The notes beneath the pieces are model-generated. The model searched no databases. It was not told the DNA's origin and was given only the letters and a program-made list of their open reading frames with translations. Shown here one piece after another: positions 7,180-15,875 of a DNA stretch of 36,924 bases. The stretch covers positions 1 to 36,924 of the forward strand of contig CANRCB010000020.1 in assembly GCA_947629015.1 (NCBI GenBank), in the 5' to 3' direction. Positions within the stretch are counted from its first letter, which is position 1; every line of letters begins with the position of its first letter. Source of the DNA: an uncultured Gemmiger sp. (GTDB lineage Bacteria > Bacillota > Clostridia > Oscillospirales > Ruminococcaceae). Made by a program: the position numbers and the translations under genes.

Positions 7180-9693
7180 GTGAAACTGCTGGTTCTGGAC
7201 GGCAACAGCCTTGCCAACCGCGCGTTTTTCGGCATCCATGTGCTGACCACGCGCGACGGGCGCTACACGAACGCCATCTACGGCTTCCAAACCATATTGT
7301 TGAGCCTGCTGGAGGCCCACGCGCCGGACGCCGTGGCCATCGCCTGGGATGAGCGCGCGCCCACCTTCCGCCACAAAGCGTATGACGGCTACAAGGCCAC
7401 CCGGCACGCCATGCCGCAGGAGCTGGCGCAGCAGATGCCGGTTTTGAAGGATCTGCTCACCGCGCTGGGCTTTGTGCAGGTGAGCCGGGAAGGCTGGGAG
7501 GCGGACGATATCCTGGGCACGCTGGCCGCCGCTTGCGCCGCCAGGGGCGGCACCGCGCTGCTGGCCACCGGTGACCGGGACAGTTTGCAGCTGGTAAGCC
7601 CCGGGACCACCGTGCTGCTGGCCACCAACCGCGAGACGCTGGTGATGGACGAGGCCGCCGTGCAGGCAAAGTATGGCGTGGCGCCGCGGCAGCTCATCGA
7701 CGTGAAAAGCCTGATGGGCGATACGTCGGACAACATCCCCGGCGTGCCGGGCATCGGGGAAAAGACCGCGCTGGCGCTCATCCAAAAATTCGGCAGCCTT
7801 GCGGGCGTATATGCAAACCTGGGCGATGCTTCCATCAAGCCCAAGCAGCGCGAGAACCTGCAAAACAACCGTGACAAGGCGGATCTGAGCTATATGCTGG
7901 GCACCATCCGCACCGACGCCCCCATCACGGCCGACCCCGCCGCCTATCGGCGCGGCCCGGCGGACGCCGCGGCGGCCCTGGAAATTTTGAACAGCCTGGA
8001 GATGCACACCATGGCCGCGCGCTGGGCGCTGGAGCCGCAGGCGGCCGCCTGCGCGGCGCCCGCAGTGGCGCTTGACCCCGAGCCGCTGCCCCTTTTGTGC
8101 GGGGGACGCTGGTATCTGGCACAAAGCGCCGGGGCCGGCTGGTACGCCGTGCGCACCGCGCCGCAGCCCGCCGTGTGCCCCGTGGAGCCCGCGCGCCTGC
8201 CCGCCCTGCTGGACAGTGACGCCGAACTGTGGTGCTTTGACGCAAAGCCCCTGTACCGCGCGGCGCTGGACGCCGGCGGCGTGGGCCGGGCCATCCGGTT
8301 CGACGGCAAGCTGGCGGCGTATCTGCTCAACCCCTCGGCCACCAAATACGAGGTGGCGCAGCTGGCGCCCGGCTACGGCGCCGCGCCGCGGTTTGCCTGC
8401 GAGGCTTTCCCGGATGCCGGGGTGCTGCCGGCGCTGCTGGAGGCGCTGGCCGCCGCGCTGGACGAGGCCGGTATGCGCGCGCTGCACGATACGATGGAGC
8501 TGCCGCTGGCCCGCGTGCTGGCGGATATGGAGCGCGTCGGCTTTGCCGTGGACCCCGACGGCATCCGCGCCTTTGGCGAGAGCCTGCGCGGGGAGCTGGA
8601 CGGCATCCGGGACACCATCTACCGCGAGGTGGGCTACACCTTCAACCTGAACAGTGCCAAACAGCTCAGCGAGGCGCTGTTCGGCAAATTGGGGCTGCCG
8701 CCGCGCAAAAAGAGCCACCGGGACTATTATTCCACCGACGCCGAAACACTGGAGAGCCTGCGCCCCTACAGCCCCGTCGTGGACGACATCTTAAAATACC
8801 GCACCTACGCAAAATTACTTTCCACCTACGTGGACGGGCTGCTGGGCGCGCTGCGGGAGGATGGGCGCATCCACTCGACCTTTATCCAGACCGAGGCGCG
8901 CACCGGGCGCATCTCTTCCACCGAGCCGAACCTGCAAAACATCCCCATCCGCACCGAGCTGGGCAGCCGCCTGCGGGGGTATTTCGTCGCGGCGCCGGGC
9001 TGCACGCTGGTGGATGCCGACTATTCCCAGATAGAATTGCGCATCCTGGCGCACATCACCGGCGACGAGGCGATGCAGCAGGCGTTTTTGTCCGGGGCGG
9101 ACATCCACCGCTCCACCGCCGCGAAGATCTACCACATCCCCGAAAACGCCGTCACCCATGAGCTGCGCACCGCCAGCAAGGCCATCAATTTTGGTATCAT
9201 GTACGGCAAGGGGGCCTATTCCCTGGCCAAGGACCTGAACACCTCCGTCAAGGAGGCCGACGCCTTTTTGCAGACCTATCTGGCCGCCTTCCCCAAGGTG
9301 GACGGGTATATGCAGAACTGCATCGCCGATGCCAAAAAGAACGGCTATGTCGCAACGCTGTTCGGCCGGCGGCGCGCCTTGCCGGAACTGGCCAGCAGCA
9401 ATTTCCAGGTGCGCTCCAGCGGGGAGCGCATGGCCCGCAACACCCCCATCCAGGGCACGGCGGCGGACATCATCAAGCTGGCGATGGTGCACGTGTGGCA
9501 GCGCCTGCGGGACGAAGGGCTCAACGCGCGGCTGCTTTTGCAGGTGCATGACGAACTCATCGTCGAGGCGCCCGAGGCCGAGGCGGCGCGGGTGGGCGCC
9601 CTGCTCAAAGAGGAGATGGAGCGCGTTGTGGAGTACAGCGTGCCGCTGACCGCGGAGGTGGGCACCGGCCGCACCTGGCTGGAGGCACACTGA
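7180..9693 (+). CDS. polA: DNA polymerase I (proofreading domain degenerate)
   Basis: An 837-residue family A polymerase for gap filling and primer removal. The N-terminal 5'-nuclease (1-~175) has LVLDGNSLANRAFFG and the acidic EADDILG and TGDRD motifs, then a helix-hairpin-helix with IPGVPGIGEKTA (about 187-198). The middle 3'-5' exonuclease-like domain (about 280-440) is shortened and lacks the DxE and YxxxD metal sites, so proofreading is probably absent, as in Bacillus-type Pol I. The polymerase domain keeps motif A DADYSQIEL (about 612-620), motif B RTASKAINFGIMYG (from about 663) and motif C QVHDELIVE (about 788-796). It starts at GTG 7180 behind GGAAAGGAG; the upstream frame gives no better start. 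Confidence 0.97.
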   Translation: MKLLVLDGNSLANRAFFGIHVLTTRDGRYTNAIYGFQTILLSLLEAHAPDAVAIAWDERAPTFRHKAYDGYKATRHAMPQELAQQMPVLKDLLTALGFVQVSREGWEADDILGTLAAACAARGGTALLATGDRDSLQLVSPGTTVLLATNRETLVMDEAAVQAKYGVAPRQLIDVKSLMGDTSDNIPGVPGIGEKTALALIQKFGSLAGVYANLGDASIKPKQRENLQNNRDKADLSYMLGTIRTDAPITADPAAYRRGPADAAAALEILNSLEMHTMAARWALEPQAAACAAPAVALDPEPLPLLCGGRWYLAQSAGAGWYAVRTAPQPAVCPVEPARLPALLDSDAELWCFDAKPLYRAALDAGGVGRAIRFDGKLAAYLLNPSATKYEVAQLAPGYGAAPRFACEAFPDAGVLPALLEALAAALDEAGMRALHDTMELPLARVLADMERVGFAVDPDGIRAFGESLRGELDGIRDTIYREVGYTFNLNSAKQLSEALFGKLGLPPRKKSHRDYYSTDAETLESLRPYSPVVDDILKYRTYAKLLSTYVDGLLGALREDGRIHSTFIQTEARTGRISSTEPNLQNIPIRTELGSRLRGYFVAAPGCTLVDADYSQIELRILAHITGDEAMQQAFLSGADIHRSTAAKIYHIPENAVTHELRTASKAINFGIMYGKGAYSLAKDLNTSVKEADAFLQTYLAAFPKVDGYMQNCIADAKKNGYVATLFGRRRALPELASSNFQVRSSGERMARNTPIQGTAADIIKLAMVHVWQRLRDEGLNARLLLQVHDELIVEAPEAEAARVGALLKEEMERVVEYSVPLTAEVGTGRTWLEAH

Positions 9694-9700
9694 ACATTTG

Positions 9701-9714
9701 ATAGTCCGGACTAT
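9701..9714. promoter_or_regulatory. 14-bp perfect palindrome at the yfbR promoter
   Basis: ATAGTCCGGACTAT is a perfect 14-base palindrome placed where the -35 box of the next gene's promoter would be (16 bases before the -10 at 9731). Its position fits a repressor or activator operator. It begins eight bases after the polA stop codon. Confidence 0.35.
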
Positions 9715-9727
9715 GGGGCTGCCGCTG

Positions 9728-9736
9728 TGGTATACT
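9728..9736 (+). promoter_or_regulatory. extended -10 promoter of the yfbR-type gene
   Basis: TGGTATACT is identical to the element before polA. No consensus -35 exists; the palindrome at 9701-9714 occupies that place. The distance to the ATG at 9771 is 34 bases. Confidence 0.5.
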
Positions 9737-9770
9737 GGCAGCACAGAGCAAAATCAGGGAGGTGCCGCCG

Positions 9771-10373
9771 ATGGCAACATACCCTTTCAGCGCTTTGCTG
9801 AGCCGCATGAAGTATATCACCCGCTGGAGCCTGATGCGCAACGGCCGTGCCGAGAGTTTGAGCGAGCACACCGCCGACGCCGCGCTGCTGGCGCACATTT
9901 TGTGCCTGATCGCGCAAAAGTGCACCGGCACGGGCGCCGATATCCGCCCCGATACCGTGGCGGCGGCGGCGCTCTACCATGACGCGCCGGAGATCCTGAC
10001 CGGCGATATGCCCACACCAGTCAAGTACAAAAACGAGGCGCTGCGCACCGCCTACAAGGCGCTGGAGCACCAGAGCGCCGCGGCGATGGCCGGCCTGTTG
10101 CCGGAGGGGCTGCAGCCGGACGCGCTGGCCTACCTGACCGGCAGCGTGCTGAACGACGCCGAGCGCAAACTGCTCAAGGCCGCGGACCGGCTTTCGGCCC
10201 TCATCAAATGCACCGAGGAATTGCAGGGCGGCAACCGGGAATTTGCCGCTGCCTATGACCAGCAGCTGGCCGCCCTGCACGCCATGGGCTGCCCGGAGGC
10301 GGAGTATTTTATCGAGCATATGCTCCCTTGCTACGCCCAAAACCTGGACGAATTGACCCACGGGCGCTTCTAA
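9771..10373 (+). CDS. yfbR: HD-domain 5'-deoxynucleotidase, YfbR type
   Basis: A 200-residue cytosolic HD-superfamily phosphohydrolase that removes phosphate from deoxynucleoside 5'-monophosphates. Its key residues fall at almost the same numbers as in the E. coli enzyme: Arg18-Trp19 (ITRWSLMR), His33 (SEHTADA), His70-Asp71 (YHDAPEI) and Asp139 (KAADRLSALIK). The ATG at 9771 follows AGGGAGGTG; an in-frame start nine bases earlier would overlap that site. It lies 77 bases after polA with its own promoter. Nucleotide-pool control next to a repair polymerase is sensible but only contextual. Confidence 0.9.
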   Translation: MATYPFSALLSRMKYITRWSLMRNGRAESLSEHTADAALLAHILCLIAQKCTGTGADIRPDTVAAAALYHDAPEILTGDMPTPVKYKNEALRTAYKALEHQSAAAMAGLLPEGLQPDALAYLTGSVLNDAERKLLKAADRLSALIKCTEELQGGNREFAAAYDQQLAALHAMGCPEAEYFIEHMLPCYAQNLDELTHGRF

Positions 10374-10408
10374 GCCGGCGCGCGGGGCGGAAAAACCCGC
10401 AAAAACAG

Positions 10409-10437
10409 GTGACAAAGCCGCCCGCCGGGTGTATACT
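10409..10437 (+). promoter_or_regulatory. promoter of the 43-residue membrane miniprotein
   Basis: GTGACA (10409-10414), a 17-base spacer and TATACT (10432-10437) match the sigma-A consensus closely. The start codon at 10489 lies 51 bases downstream. This argues that the tiny gene after it is expressed independently. Confidence 0.7.
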
Positions 10438-10488
10438 GTGGGTAGGATTCTTGCACGATGCCCCGCATATGGGGGGAAGGAGCCGCCG

Positions 10489-10620
10489 ATGAAAACACTT
10501 TTGAAACTGTTGGCCGCCGCAGCCTTTTTGGCCGGCGCGGCAGCGCTGGTATACGCGCTGCTTTGCCCGCGCGAAGCCGAGCCCGCCGCGCGCGAATATA
10601 TCCCGCTGGAGATGGATTGA
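10489..10620 (+). CDS. 43-residue single-pass membrane miniprotein
   Basis: The product starts MKTLLKLLAAAAFLAG, continues as one hydrophobic helix to about residue 25, and ends in a short acidic, proline-containing tail finishing EMD. It may sit in the membrane with the tail outside. Support for a real gene is the near-consensus promoter, a GGGGGAAGGAG ribosome site eight bases before the ATG, and a strong hairpin after it. I cannot assign a function. A cleaved signal peptide is an alternative reading of the helix, but it would leave almost no mature protein. Confidence 0.6.
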   Translation: MKTLLKLLAAAAFLAGAAALVYALLCPREAEPAAREYIPLEMD

Positions 10621-10708
10621 CGGCCGGCGGCTTATGCCGCGCCCGGCCGCTTTGCGCCGCGCCCCGTGCGCGGCCACGCTTTCCCCGCCTGGCAGTTTCG
10701 TTATAAAG

Positions 10709-10741
10709 CCGCGGCCCGCAAACTGTGTTTGCGGGCCGCGG
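10709..10741. terminator. strong hairpin between convergent genes
   Basis: A perfect 15-bp stem (CCGCGGCCCGCAAAC with GTTTGCGGGCCGCGG) with a three-base loop separates the miniprotein gene from the end of rnfB on the other strand. T-richness after it is modest on either side (TCTTGCGGTTTT on plus, CTTTATAA on minus). It is probably a shared bidirectional terminator. Confidence 0.65.
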
Positions 10742-10764
10742 TCTTGCGGTTTTGCAGGGGTGCG

Positions 10765-11601
10765 TTACAGCACGGCGGGCATCGGCACGGGGGCGTTCTC
10801 GCTGCGCGGCGAGCCTTCCACCCACTGGATGGCCTTTTTGGGGCACTTGGTCACGCAGGTGCCGCAGCCGTTGCACTTGGTGTAGTCGATAACGGCCACG
10901 TTGCCCTTGAGGAAGATGGCCTCCCGCGGGCAGTTCTTGACGCACAGCCCGCAGGCGATGCAGCCCACCTTGCACGCCTTGTTTACGGCGGCGCCGCGGT
11001 CCAGGTTGGAGCACTTGACCACCGGCTGCGGGGCGATGGGCTTCATGTCGATGACGTGCCGCGGGCACACCGCGGTGCAGGCGGTGCAGCCGGTGCACTT
11101 TTCACGATCCACCACGGCCACGCCGTCCACCACATGGATGGCGTCAAACTTGCAGGCTTTGGTGCAGTCGCCAAGGCCAAGGCAGCCATACGCGCAGGCG
11201 CTGGGCCCGCCGGCGATGGCTGCGGCCGCGGCGCAGCTCTGCACGCCGGAATAATCAAACAGCTTGCCGCAGTTCTCCCCGCCGCTGCACAGCACCGTCG
11301 CGCGCATGCTGGGGCGGTCGGTCTGTTCGTTGCCCATGATCTTGTTGATGGCGTCGGCGCATTTGTCGCCGCCGGGCGCGCACTTGAAGGTGGGCGCGCC
11401 CTGCTCCACGATGGCCTTGGCATAGTCGGCGCAGCCGGCGTAGCCGCAGCCGCCGCAGTTGGCGCCGGCAAGGCATTCGGTCACCTGGGCGATGCGCGGA
11501 TCCTCATACACGGCCATGAACTTGGAGGCCAGCACCAGGATGGCGCCGCCCGCCAGGCCCAAAACCGACAGCATCAAAACTGCCAATACGATAGGATTCA
11601 T
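10765..11601 (-). CDS. rnfB: Rnf complex subunit B, polyferredoxin
   Basis: A 278-residue protein with one N-terminal membrane helix (about 4-27). It then has the RnfB-specific cluster motif ECLAGANCGGCGYAGC (about 43-58) and, further on, four ferredoxin-type [4Fe-4S] motifs: CLGLGDCTKACKF, CTGCTACTAVCP, CIACGLCVKNCP and CNGCGTCVTKCP. It is thought to receive electrons from reduced ferredoxin and hand them to the membrane flavins. It has more cluster motifs than the proteobacterial form, as is usual in Clostridia. It is the last gene of the operon, 12 bases after rnfA with a GGGGGTA site. Confidence 0.96.
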   Translation of the reverse strand: MNPIVLAVLMLSVLGLAGGAILVLASKFMAVYEDPRIAQVTECLAGANCGGCGYAGCADYAKAIVEQGAPTFKCAPGGDKCADAINKIMGNEQTDRPSMRATVLCSGGENCGKLFDYSGVQSCAAAAAIAGGPSACAYGCLGLGDCTKACKFDAIHVVDGVAVVDREKCTGCTACTAVCPRHVIDMKPIAPQPVVKCSNLDRGAAVNKACKVGCIACGLCVKNCPREAIFLKGNVAVIDYTKCNGCGTCVTKCPKKAIQWVEGSPRSENAPVPMPAVL

Positions 11602-11613
11602 ATCTGTACCCCC

Positions 11614-12252
11614 TTATCCCAGCGCGCCGACGATGTTCTCGACAAGCCCGCCAAAGCCCATAAAGCTCAGGCTCACGATGGCCGCCGCCACCAGCGTCAG
11701 GGGCAGGCCCTTGAAACTCTCGGGCGGGTCGGCGGCTTCCACGCGGGAGCGCACGCCGCAGAACAGCAGCATCGCCACCATGAAGCCCACGCCGGCACCC
11801 ACCGAGCAGACGAGCGCCTCGGCATAGGCAAGGCCGAACCCGCTCTCGGCGATGACGGGGGTGTAGTCCTGCGTGGCGAGGATGGTCACGCCCAGCACGC
11901 AGCAGTTGGTGGTGATGAGCGGCAGATACACGCCCAGGCTGCTGTACAGCGCCGGAACGTATTTTTTGAGCGTGATCTCCACCAGCTGCACCAGCACCGC
12001 GATGACGAGGATGAACACGATGGTCTGCATATAGCCCATATCGTTGGCGTCCAGCAAAAAGATCTGGATGGGGAAGGTCACGGCCGTGGCCATCAGCATG
12101 ACAAAGATGACCGCCACGCCCATGCCGATGCTGGAATCCATCTTTTTGGACACGCCCAAAAACGGGCAGATGCCCAAAAACTGCACAAGGACGTAGTTGT
12201 TGACCAAAATCATGTTAAAAAAGATGATGGCAAAGGTAGCAAAGTGGCTCAC
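11614..12252 (-). CDS. rnfA: Rnf complex subunit A, integral membrane
   Basis: A 212-residue protein with six predicted membrane helices. It has the family start FFNMILVNNYVLVQFLGICPFLGVS and the inner motif LPLITTNCCVLGV with conserved cysteines. RnfA and RnfE are pseudo-symmetric and hold an iron-sulfur centre between them in the membrane. The start overlaps the rnfE stop by four bases (ATGA), so the two are translationally coupled. Confidence 0.96.
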   Translation of the reverse strand: MSHFATFAIIFFNMILVNNYVLVQFLGICPFLGVSKKMDSSIGMGVAVIFVMLMATAVTFPIQIFLLDANDMGYMQTIVFILVIAVLVQLVEITLKKYVPALYSSLGVYLPLITTNCCVLGVTILATQDYTPVIAESGFGLAYAEALVCSVGAGVGFMVAMLLFCGVRSRVEAADPPESFKGLPLTLVAAAIVSLSFMGFGGLVENIVGALG

Positions 12253-12944
12253 TTCGCGGCACCCCCTTCCACAGCTTCGGCCTTCGCGGCGTCAAGCTCC
12301 TCCAGCATCACGTCGCCACAGGTCTTGCGCTCGATGGGCTTGTTCAGCTTGCGCTCCAGCCAGATGCACCCGGCCATCAGGCAGCCGAACACGAAAAACC
12401 CGCCGGGGGCGGAGTTCATGATGGTCATGCGGTCGATGCTTTCGGGGATGATGGTCACGCCCAGCAGGCTGCCGCCGCCGATCAGCTCACGGATGCCGCC
12501 CATCAGGCTCATGGTCAAAATGTAGCCGCAGCCCATGCCCAGCCCGTCCAGCGCCGAATCGACGACGGTGTTTTTGCAGGCGAACATCTCGGCCCGGCCG
12601 AGGATGATGCAGTTGACGACGATGAGCGCGATGAACACGCCCAGCGTTTTGTACAGGTCGGCCAGATACGCCTGCATGACCATCTGCACCACCGTCACAA
12701 AGCTGGCGATGATGACGATGTAGCACGGCAGGTGCACCTTGGCGGGTATGACCTTGCGCAGCGCCGAGATAAAGATGTTGGAGCCGACCAGCACAAAGGT
12801 CATCGCCAGGCCCATGCCCACGGCGCCGGAAAGCGTGGTGGTCACGGCCAGGGCCGAGCAGCAGCCCAGCACCAGGCGCAGCACGGGGTTCTCCCGGATG
12901 ATGCCGGCGGTAAAGATCTTCCATTTGCTCTGTTTTTCCGCCAT
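12249..12944 (-). CDS. rnfE: Rnf complex subunit E, integral membrane
   Basis: A 231-residue partner and paralogue of RnfA. It shows the family signatures IIRENPVLRLVLGCCSALAV and VVNCIILGRAEMFA and six membrane helices, plus a charged C-terminal tail rich in Ala, Lys and Glu. It begins one base after the rnfG stop (TAACATG), so it is read as part of the same coupled message. Confidence 0.96.
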   Translation of the reverse strand: MAEKQSKWKIFTAGIIRENPVLRLVLGCCSALAVTTTLSGAVGMGLAMTFVLVGSNIFISALRKVIPAKVHLPCYIVIIASFVTVVQMVMQAYLADLYKTLGVFIALIVVNCIILGRAEMFACKNTVVDSALDGLGMGCGYILTMSLMGGIRELIGGGSLLGVTIIPESIDRMTIMNSAPGGFFVFGCLMAGCIWLERKLNKPIERKTCGDVMLEELDAAKAEAVEGGAAK

Positions 12945-12945
12945 G

Positions 12946-13509
12946 TTACGCCGCCCCCTTCAGTTCAGTGTTGTAGCAGTCCACCGCGGCGTCCAGCGCC
13001 GTGAAGACCGCGGTCGAGGAATAGGTCGCCCCGGCGTAGGTATCCACCGGCGTGCCGGCCGCGATGTCGCCGCTGTAGCCGATGAACCCGGCCTCAAAGC
13101 TGTCGTCCCCCACATGGGAGCCGATGCCCGGCGTCTGGGTCGAGGCGTCGATGGAGAGCGCGGCGATGGCGCCGCCCTCGTCAAAGCTGACATAGATGGT
13201 CACCATCTCGCCCTGGTAGCCGGCGGCTGCGGTCTTGACGGCCCACACGCCCTCCGGCGTGCGGACGGCGCCCTCGATGCCCCCGGTGGAAAAGTCGGCG
13301 TATTCCTCCAGCGCGGCGGCGTCGGTGCCTTCCGGCAAGACTTCCAGATAGCTCGCAAGCGTCGCGGCCTTCTCGTTGGCCTCAATGACGGGCGCGGTCA
13401 CGCTGTTGAGCACCGCCAGCAGCGCGCTGCACACCAAACAGATGGCAATGAGCACCAAAACGGGGAAAACCAACTCGGAAAAGGCGCTTTTCTTCTCGGC
13501 AGTCTCCAT
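12946..13509 (-). CDS. rnfG: Rnf complex subunit G, covalent FMN carrier
   Basis: A 187-residue protein with one N-terminal membrane helix (about 13-33) and an extracytoplasmic FMN-binding domain. The flavinylation motif reads YAGATYSS (about 163-170), where the Thr of the (S/T)GAT-type site would carry FMN by a phosphoester bond. The first motif position is Ala rather than Ser or Thr. The ATG at 13509 shares one base with the rnfD stop (TAATG). The much longer in-frame extension upstream lies inside rnfD in another frame and is not coding. Confidence 0.94.
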   Translation of the reverse strand: METAEKKSAFSELVFPVLVLIAICLVCSALLAVLNSVTAPVIEANEKAATLASYLEVLPEGTDAAALEEYADFSTGGIEGAVRTPEGVWAVKTAAAGYQGEMVTIYVSFDEGGAIAALSIDASTQTPGIGSHVGDDSFEAGFIGYSGDIAAGTPVDTYAGATYSSTAVFTALDAAVDCYNTELKGAA

Positions 13510-14510
13510 TATTTGGCACCTCCCTGTGCGGCCGCGGGCTCTTTGGCCGCGGCGGCTTTTTTGCCCTTTTTGGCTTTTTGGGGCTTTTTGTAGCCCAGCG
13601 GGGTCTGGTGGACGTACTGGTTGAGCAGGCAGGTGATGATGTTGCCCAGCAGGATGGCAAAGCTCATGCCCTCGTTCATGCTGCCGAAATGGCGGATGAG
13701 CACCGCCGCCAGCCCGATGAAGATGCCGTAGATGAGCTTGCCCTTCGCGGTCAGCGGGCTGGTCACGTAGTCCGTCGCCATGAACACGGCGCCGAACAAA
13801 AGCCCGCCGGCGCACATCTCGACCAGCGTCACATGCAGATCCCCGGTGATGAGCAGCGTGAACACGAACGCCGACCCAATGATGGAGCAGGGGATCCACG
13901 CGTCGATCACGCCCACATACAAAAGGATGGCAAGCCCGGCCAGGCAGGCCAGCGCGCAGGTCTCGCCCAGCATACCGCCGTGCACGCCGAGGAACACGTC
14001 CAAAATGCTCACGGCGCTCCTGTCGACGCTGGCGGCCAGCGGGGTGGCGCCGGCCAGCGCGTCATGGGCGGTGCGGGGGTAGACGTACGCCGTCATGCGC
14101 GGGGCAAAGCCGAGGAACAGTACGATGCGGCCCACCAGCGCGGGGTTGGCAAAGTTGAAGCCGATGCCGCCCCACAGCTGCTTGGTGATGATGATGGCCA
14201 CGAACGCGCCGATCACGGCGATCCACAGCGGCATACCCACCGGCATATTCATCGCAAGGATGACGCCGGTCACGCAGGCGGAAAGGTCCCGCACCGGGAT
14301 GGGCTTCTTGAGCAAAAGGCACCACAGGTACTCAAACGCCACGCAGGCAAACACCGTCACGGCGATGAGCAGCAGCGCCCGCCAGCCAAAGATCATGGCG
14401 GCGGCCACCGTGCAGGGGAGAAGAGAGACCAGCACCCAGCCCATCAGGCCGGCGGTGGTGGTATTGTCCCGAATATGGGGCGATGCGGTCACAAGCAAAC
14501 GTTCGTCCAT
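13509..14510 (-). CDS. rnfD: Rnf complex subunit D, membrane FMN protein
   Basis: A 333-residue integral membrane protein with about eight to ten helices, starting with the family pattern ASPHIRDNTTT. The flavinylation site is LAGATPLA (about 152-159), and conserved QLWGGIGFNFANPALVGR and YGIFIGL...IRHFGSMNEGMSFAILLGN segments follow. The C-terminus is a Lys/Ala-rich tail. It probably forms part of the ion path of the complex. It lies three bases after the rnfC stop, with an AAAGGGGG site inside the rnfC 3' end. Confidence 0.96.
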   Translation of the reverse strand: MDERLLVTASPHIRDNTTTAGLMGWVLVSLLPCTVAAAMIFGWRALLLIAVTVFACVAFEYLWCLLLKKPIPVRDLSACVTGVILAMNMPVGMPLWIAVIGAFVAIIITKQLWGGIGFNFANPALVGRIVLFLGFAPRMTAYVYPRTAHDALAGATPLAASVDRSAVSILDVFLGVHGGMLGETCALACLAGLAILLYVGVIDAWIPCSIIGSAFVFTLLITGDLHVTLVEMCAGGLLFGAVFMATDYVTSPLTAKGKLIYGIFIGLAAVLIRHFGSMNEGMSFAILLGNIITCLLNQYVHQTPLGYKKPQKAKKGKKAAAAKEPAAAQGGAK

Positions 14511-14513
14511 CGC

Positions 14514-15848
14514 TTATTTGCCCCCTTTCCGTACTTCGGCCAGGTACCACGCCTTGGCCAGCGCCATGTTCTGCGAAACCAGCCGTTTGGCCGGGCAGAC
14601 ATAGGTGCAGCTGCCGCAGGCCACGCACAGATCCACGCAGCGGGCCTTCAGGCCGTCAAAATCCTTGCGGTTGAACGCCTCCACGATGGTCACGGGCTCC
14701 AGCCCCATCGGGCAGCCCTTGATGCAGCGCCCGCAGCGGATGCAGGGGTTGGGGTCGGGCAGGGCGGCCTTCTCCTTGCTGAACAGCAAAAGGCCGTTGT
14801 TCTGCTTGAGGACGGGGAAGTTGGCGCTTGGCGCCGCGCCGCCCATCATCGGCCCGCCAAAGATGACCTTGCCGAGGTGCACGCCCTCTTTGATGCCGCC
14901 GCACGCCTCGATGACGTCGGCGTACATCGTGCCGATGGGTACCTCGATGTTCTGCGGTTTGGCGATGGCGTCGCCCTCCACCGTCAGGCGCTTTGCGACG
15001 AGCGGCATACCGGTGCGTAAGTACTTGCCCAGGGTCGAAACGCTCGTCACGTTCATCACGATGCAGCCGGCGTCGGCGGGCAGGCCGGGCTTGCCGGCAT
15101 CATTGAACTGCGGCACCTCGCGCCCGGTGCAGCTCTCGATGAGCGTTTTCTCGGCGCCCTGCGGGTAGCGCATCGGCAGCGGCTTGACGGAAACGCCCTT
15201 CATATCGCGGGTCAGCGAGCACATCAGGTCGATGCACTCCGGCTTGTTGCGCTCGATGCCGATGATGCAGGTGGGTATCTCGCAGTACTTCATCACCGCC
15301 TCGATGCCGGCGATGATGGTGTCGCTGCATTCCAGCATCTCGCGCGCGTCGGTGGTCAGGTAGGGCTCGCACTCGGCGCCGTTGATGAGCAGCGTGTCGA
15401 CGTTGGCCGCGAGCTTGACGTGCGTCGGGAAGCCGGCGCCGCCCACGCCCACCAGGCCGCAGCCCTGGATGGCCGCCAGCAGGCTGGCCTTGTCGGTCAC
15501 CGTCGGCGGCACACAGGCGGGATCCGGCGTTTGCAGGCCGTCGGACTCGATGCGCACGGCCTTGGCCATCACGCCGTGCACCATGCGCACGTCCTCGATG
15601 GCCTTGACCGTGCCCGAGACGCTCGCATGGATGTTGGCGCTGACAAAGCCGCCCGCCTTGCCGATGAGCGTGCCGACCTTGACGCTGTCCCCCTTTTGCA
15701 CGACCGGCTCCGCCGGGGCGCCGATGTGCATCTGCAAGGGGATCAGCACCTCTTTGGGCACGGGCATCTGCACCGTCTGCATGCCCGCGGTGCCTTTCTC
15801 ATGCGGAACGGCGGCCCCCGCAGCGGAGCGCTTCAGGGTTTTGAACAT
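14514..15848 (-). CDS. rnfC: Rnf complex subunit C, NADH/FMN and iron-sulfur subunit
   Basis: A 444-residue peripheral subunit that passes electrons to NAD+. It has an N-terminal biotinyl/lipoyl-like domain (VVQKGDSVKVGTLIG...ANIHASVSGTV), the flavin/NAD fold with GVGGAGFPTHVK and NGAECEPYLTTD, and two C-terminal [4Fe-4S] motifs, CIRCGRCIKGCP and CVACGSCTYVCP. I chose ATG 15848, which begins MFKTLKR and has GGGGGA ten bases upstream; an ATG at 15866 is possible but has a poorer site. It is the first gene of rnfCDGEAB, the order found in Clostridia and acetogens. Whether the complex moves Na+ or H+ cannot be told here. Confidence 0.96.
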   Translation of the reverse strand: MFKTLKRSAAGAAVPHEKGTAGMQTVQMPVPKEVLIPLQMHIGAPAEPVVQKGDSVKVGTLIGKAGGFVSANIHASVSGTVKAIEDVRMVHGVMAKAVRIESDGLQTPDPACVPPTVTDKASLLAAIQGCGLVGVGGAGFPTHVKLAANVDTLLINGAECEPYLTTDAREMLECSDTIIAGIEAVMKYCEIPTCIIGIERNKPECIDLMCSLTRDMKGVSVKPLPMRYPQGAEKTLIESCTGREVPQFNDAGKPGLPADAGCIVMNVTSVSTLGKYLRTGMPLVAKRLTVEGDAIAKPQNIEVPIGTMYADVIEACGGIKEGVHLGKVIFGGPMMGGAAPSANFPVLKQNNGLLLFSKEKAALPDPNPCIRCGRCIKGCPMGLEPVTIVEAFNRKDFDGLKARCVDLCVACGSCTYVCPAKRLVSQNMALAKAWYLAEVRKGGK

Positions 15849-15875
15849 GAATCGTGATTCCCCCATTTCGTCTGC

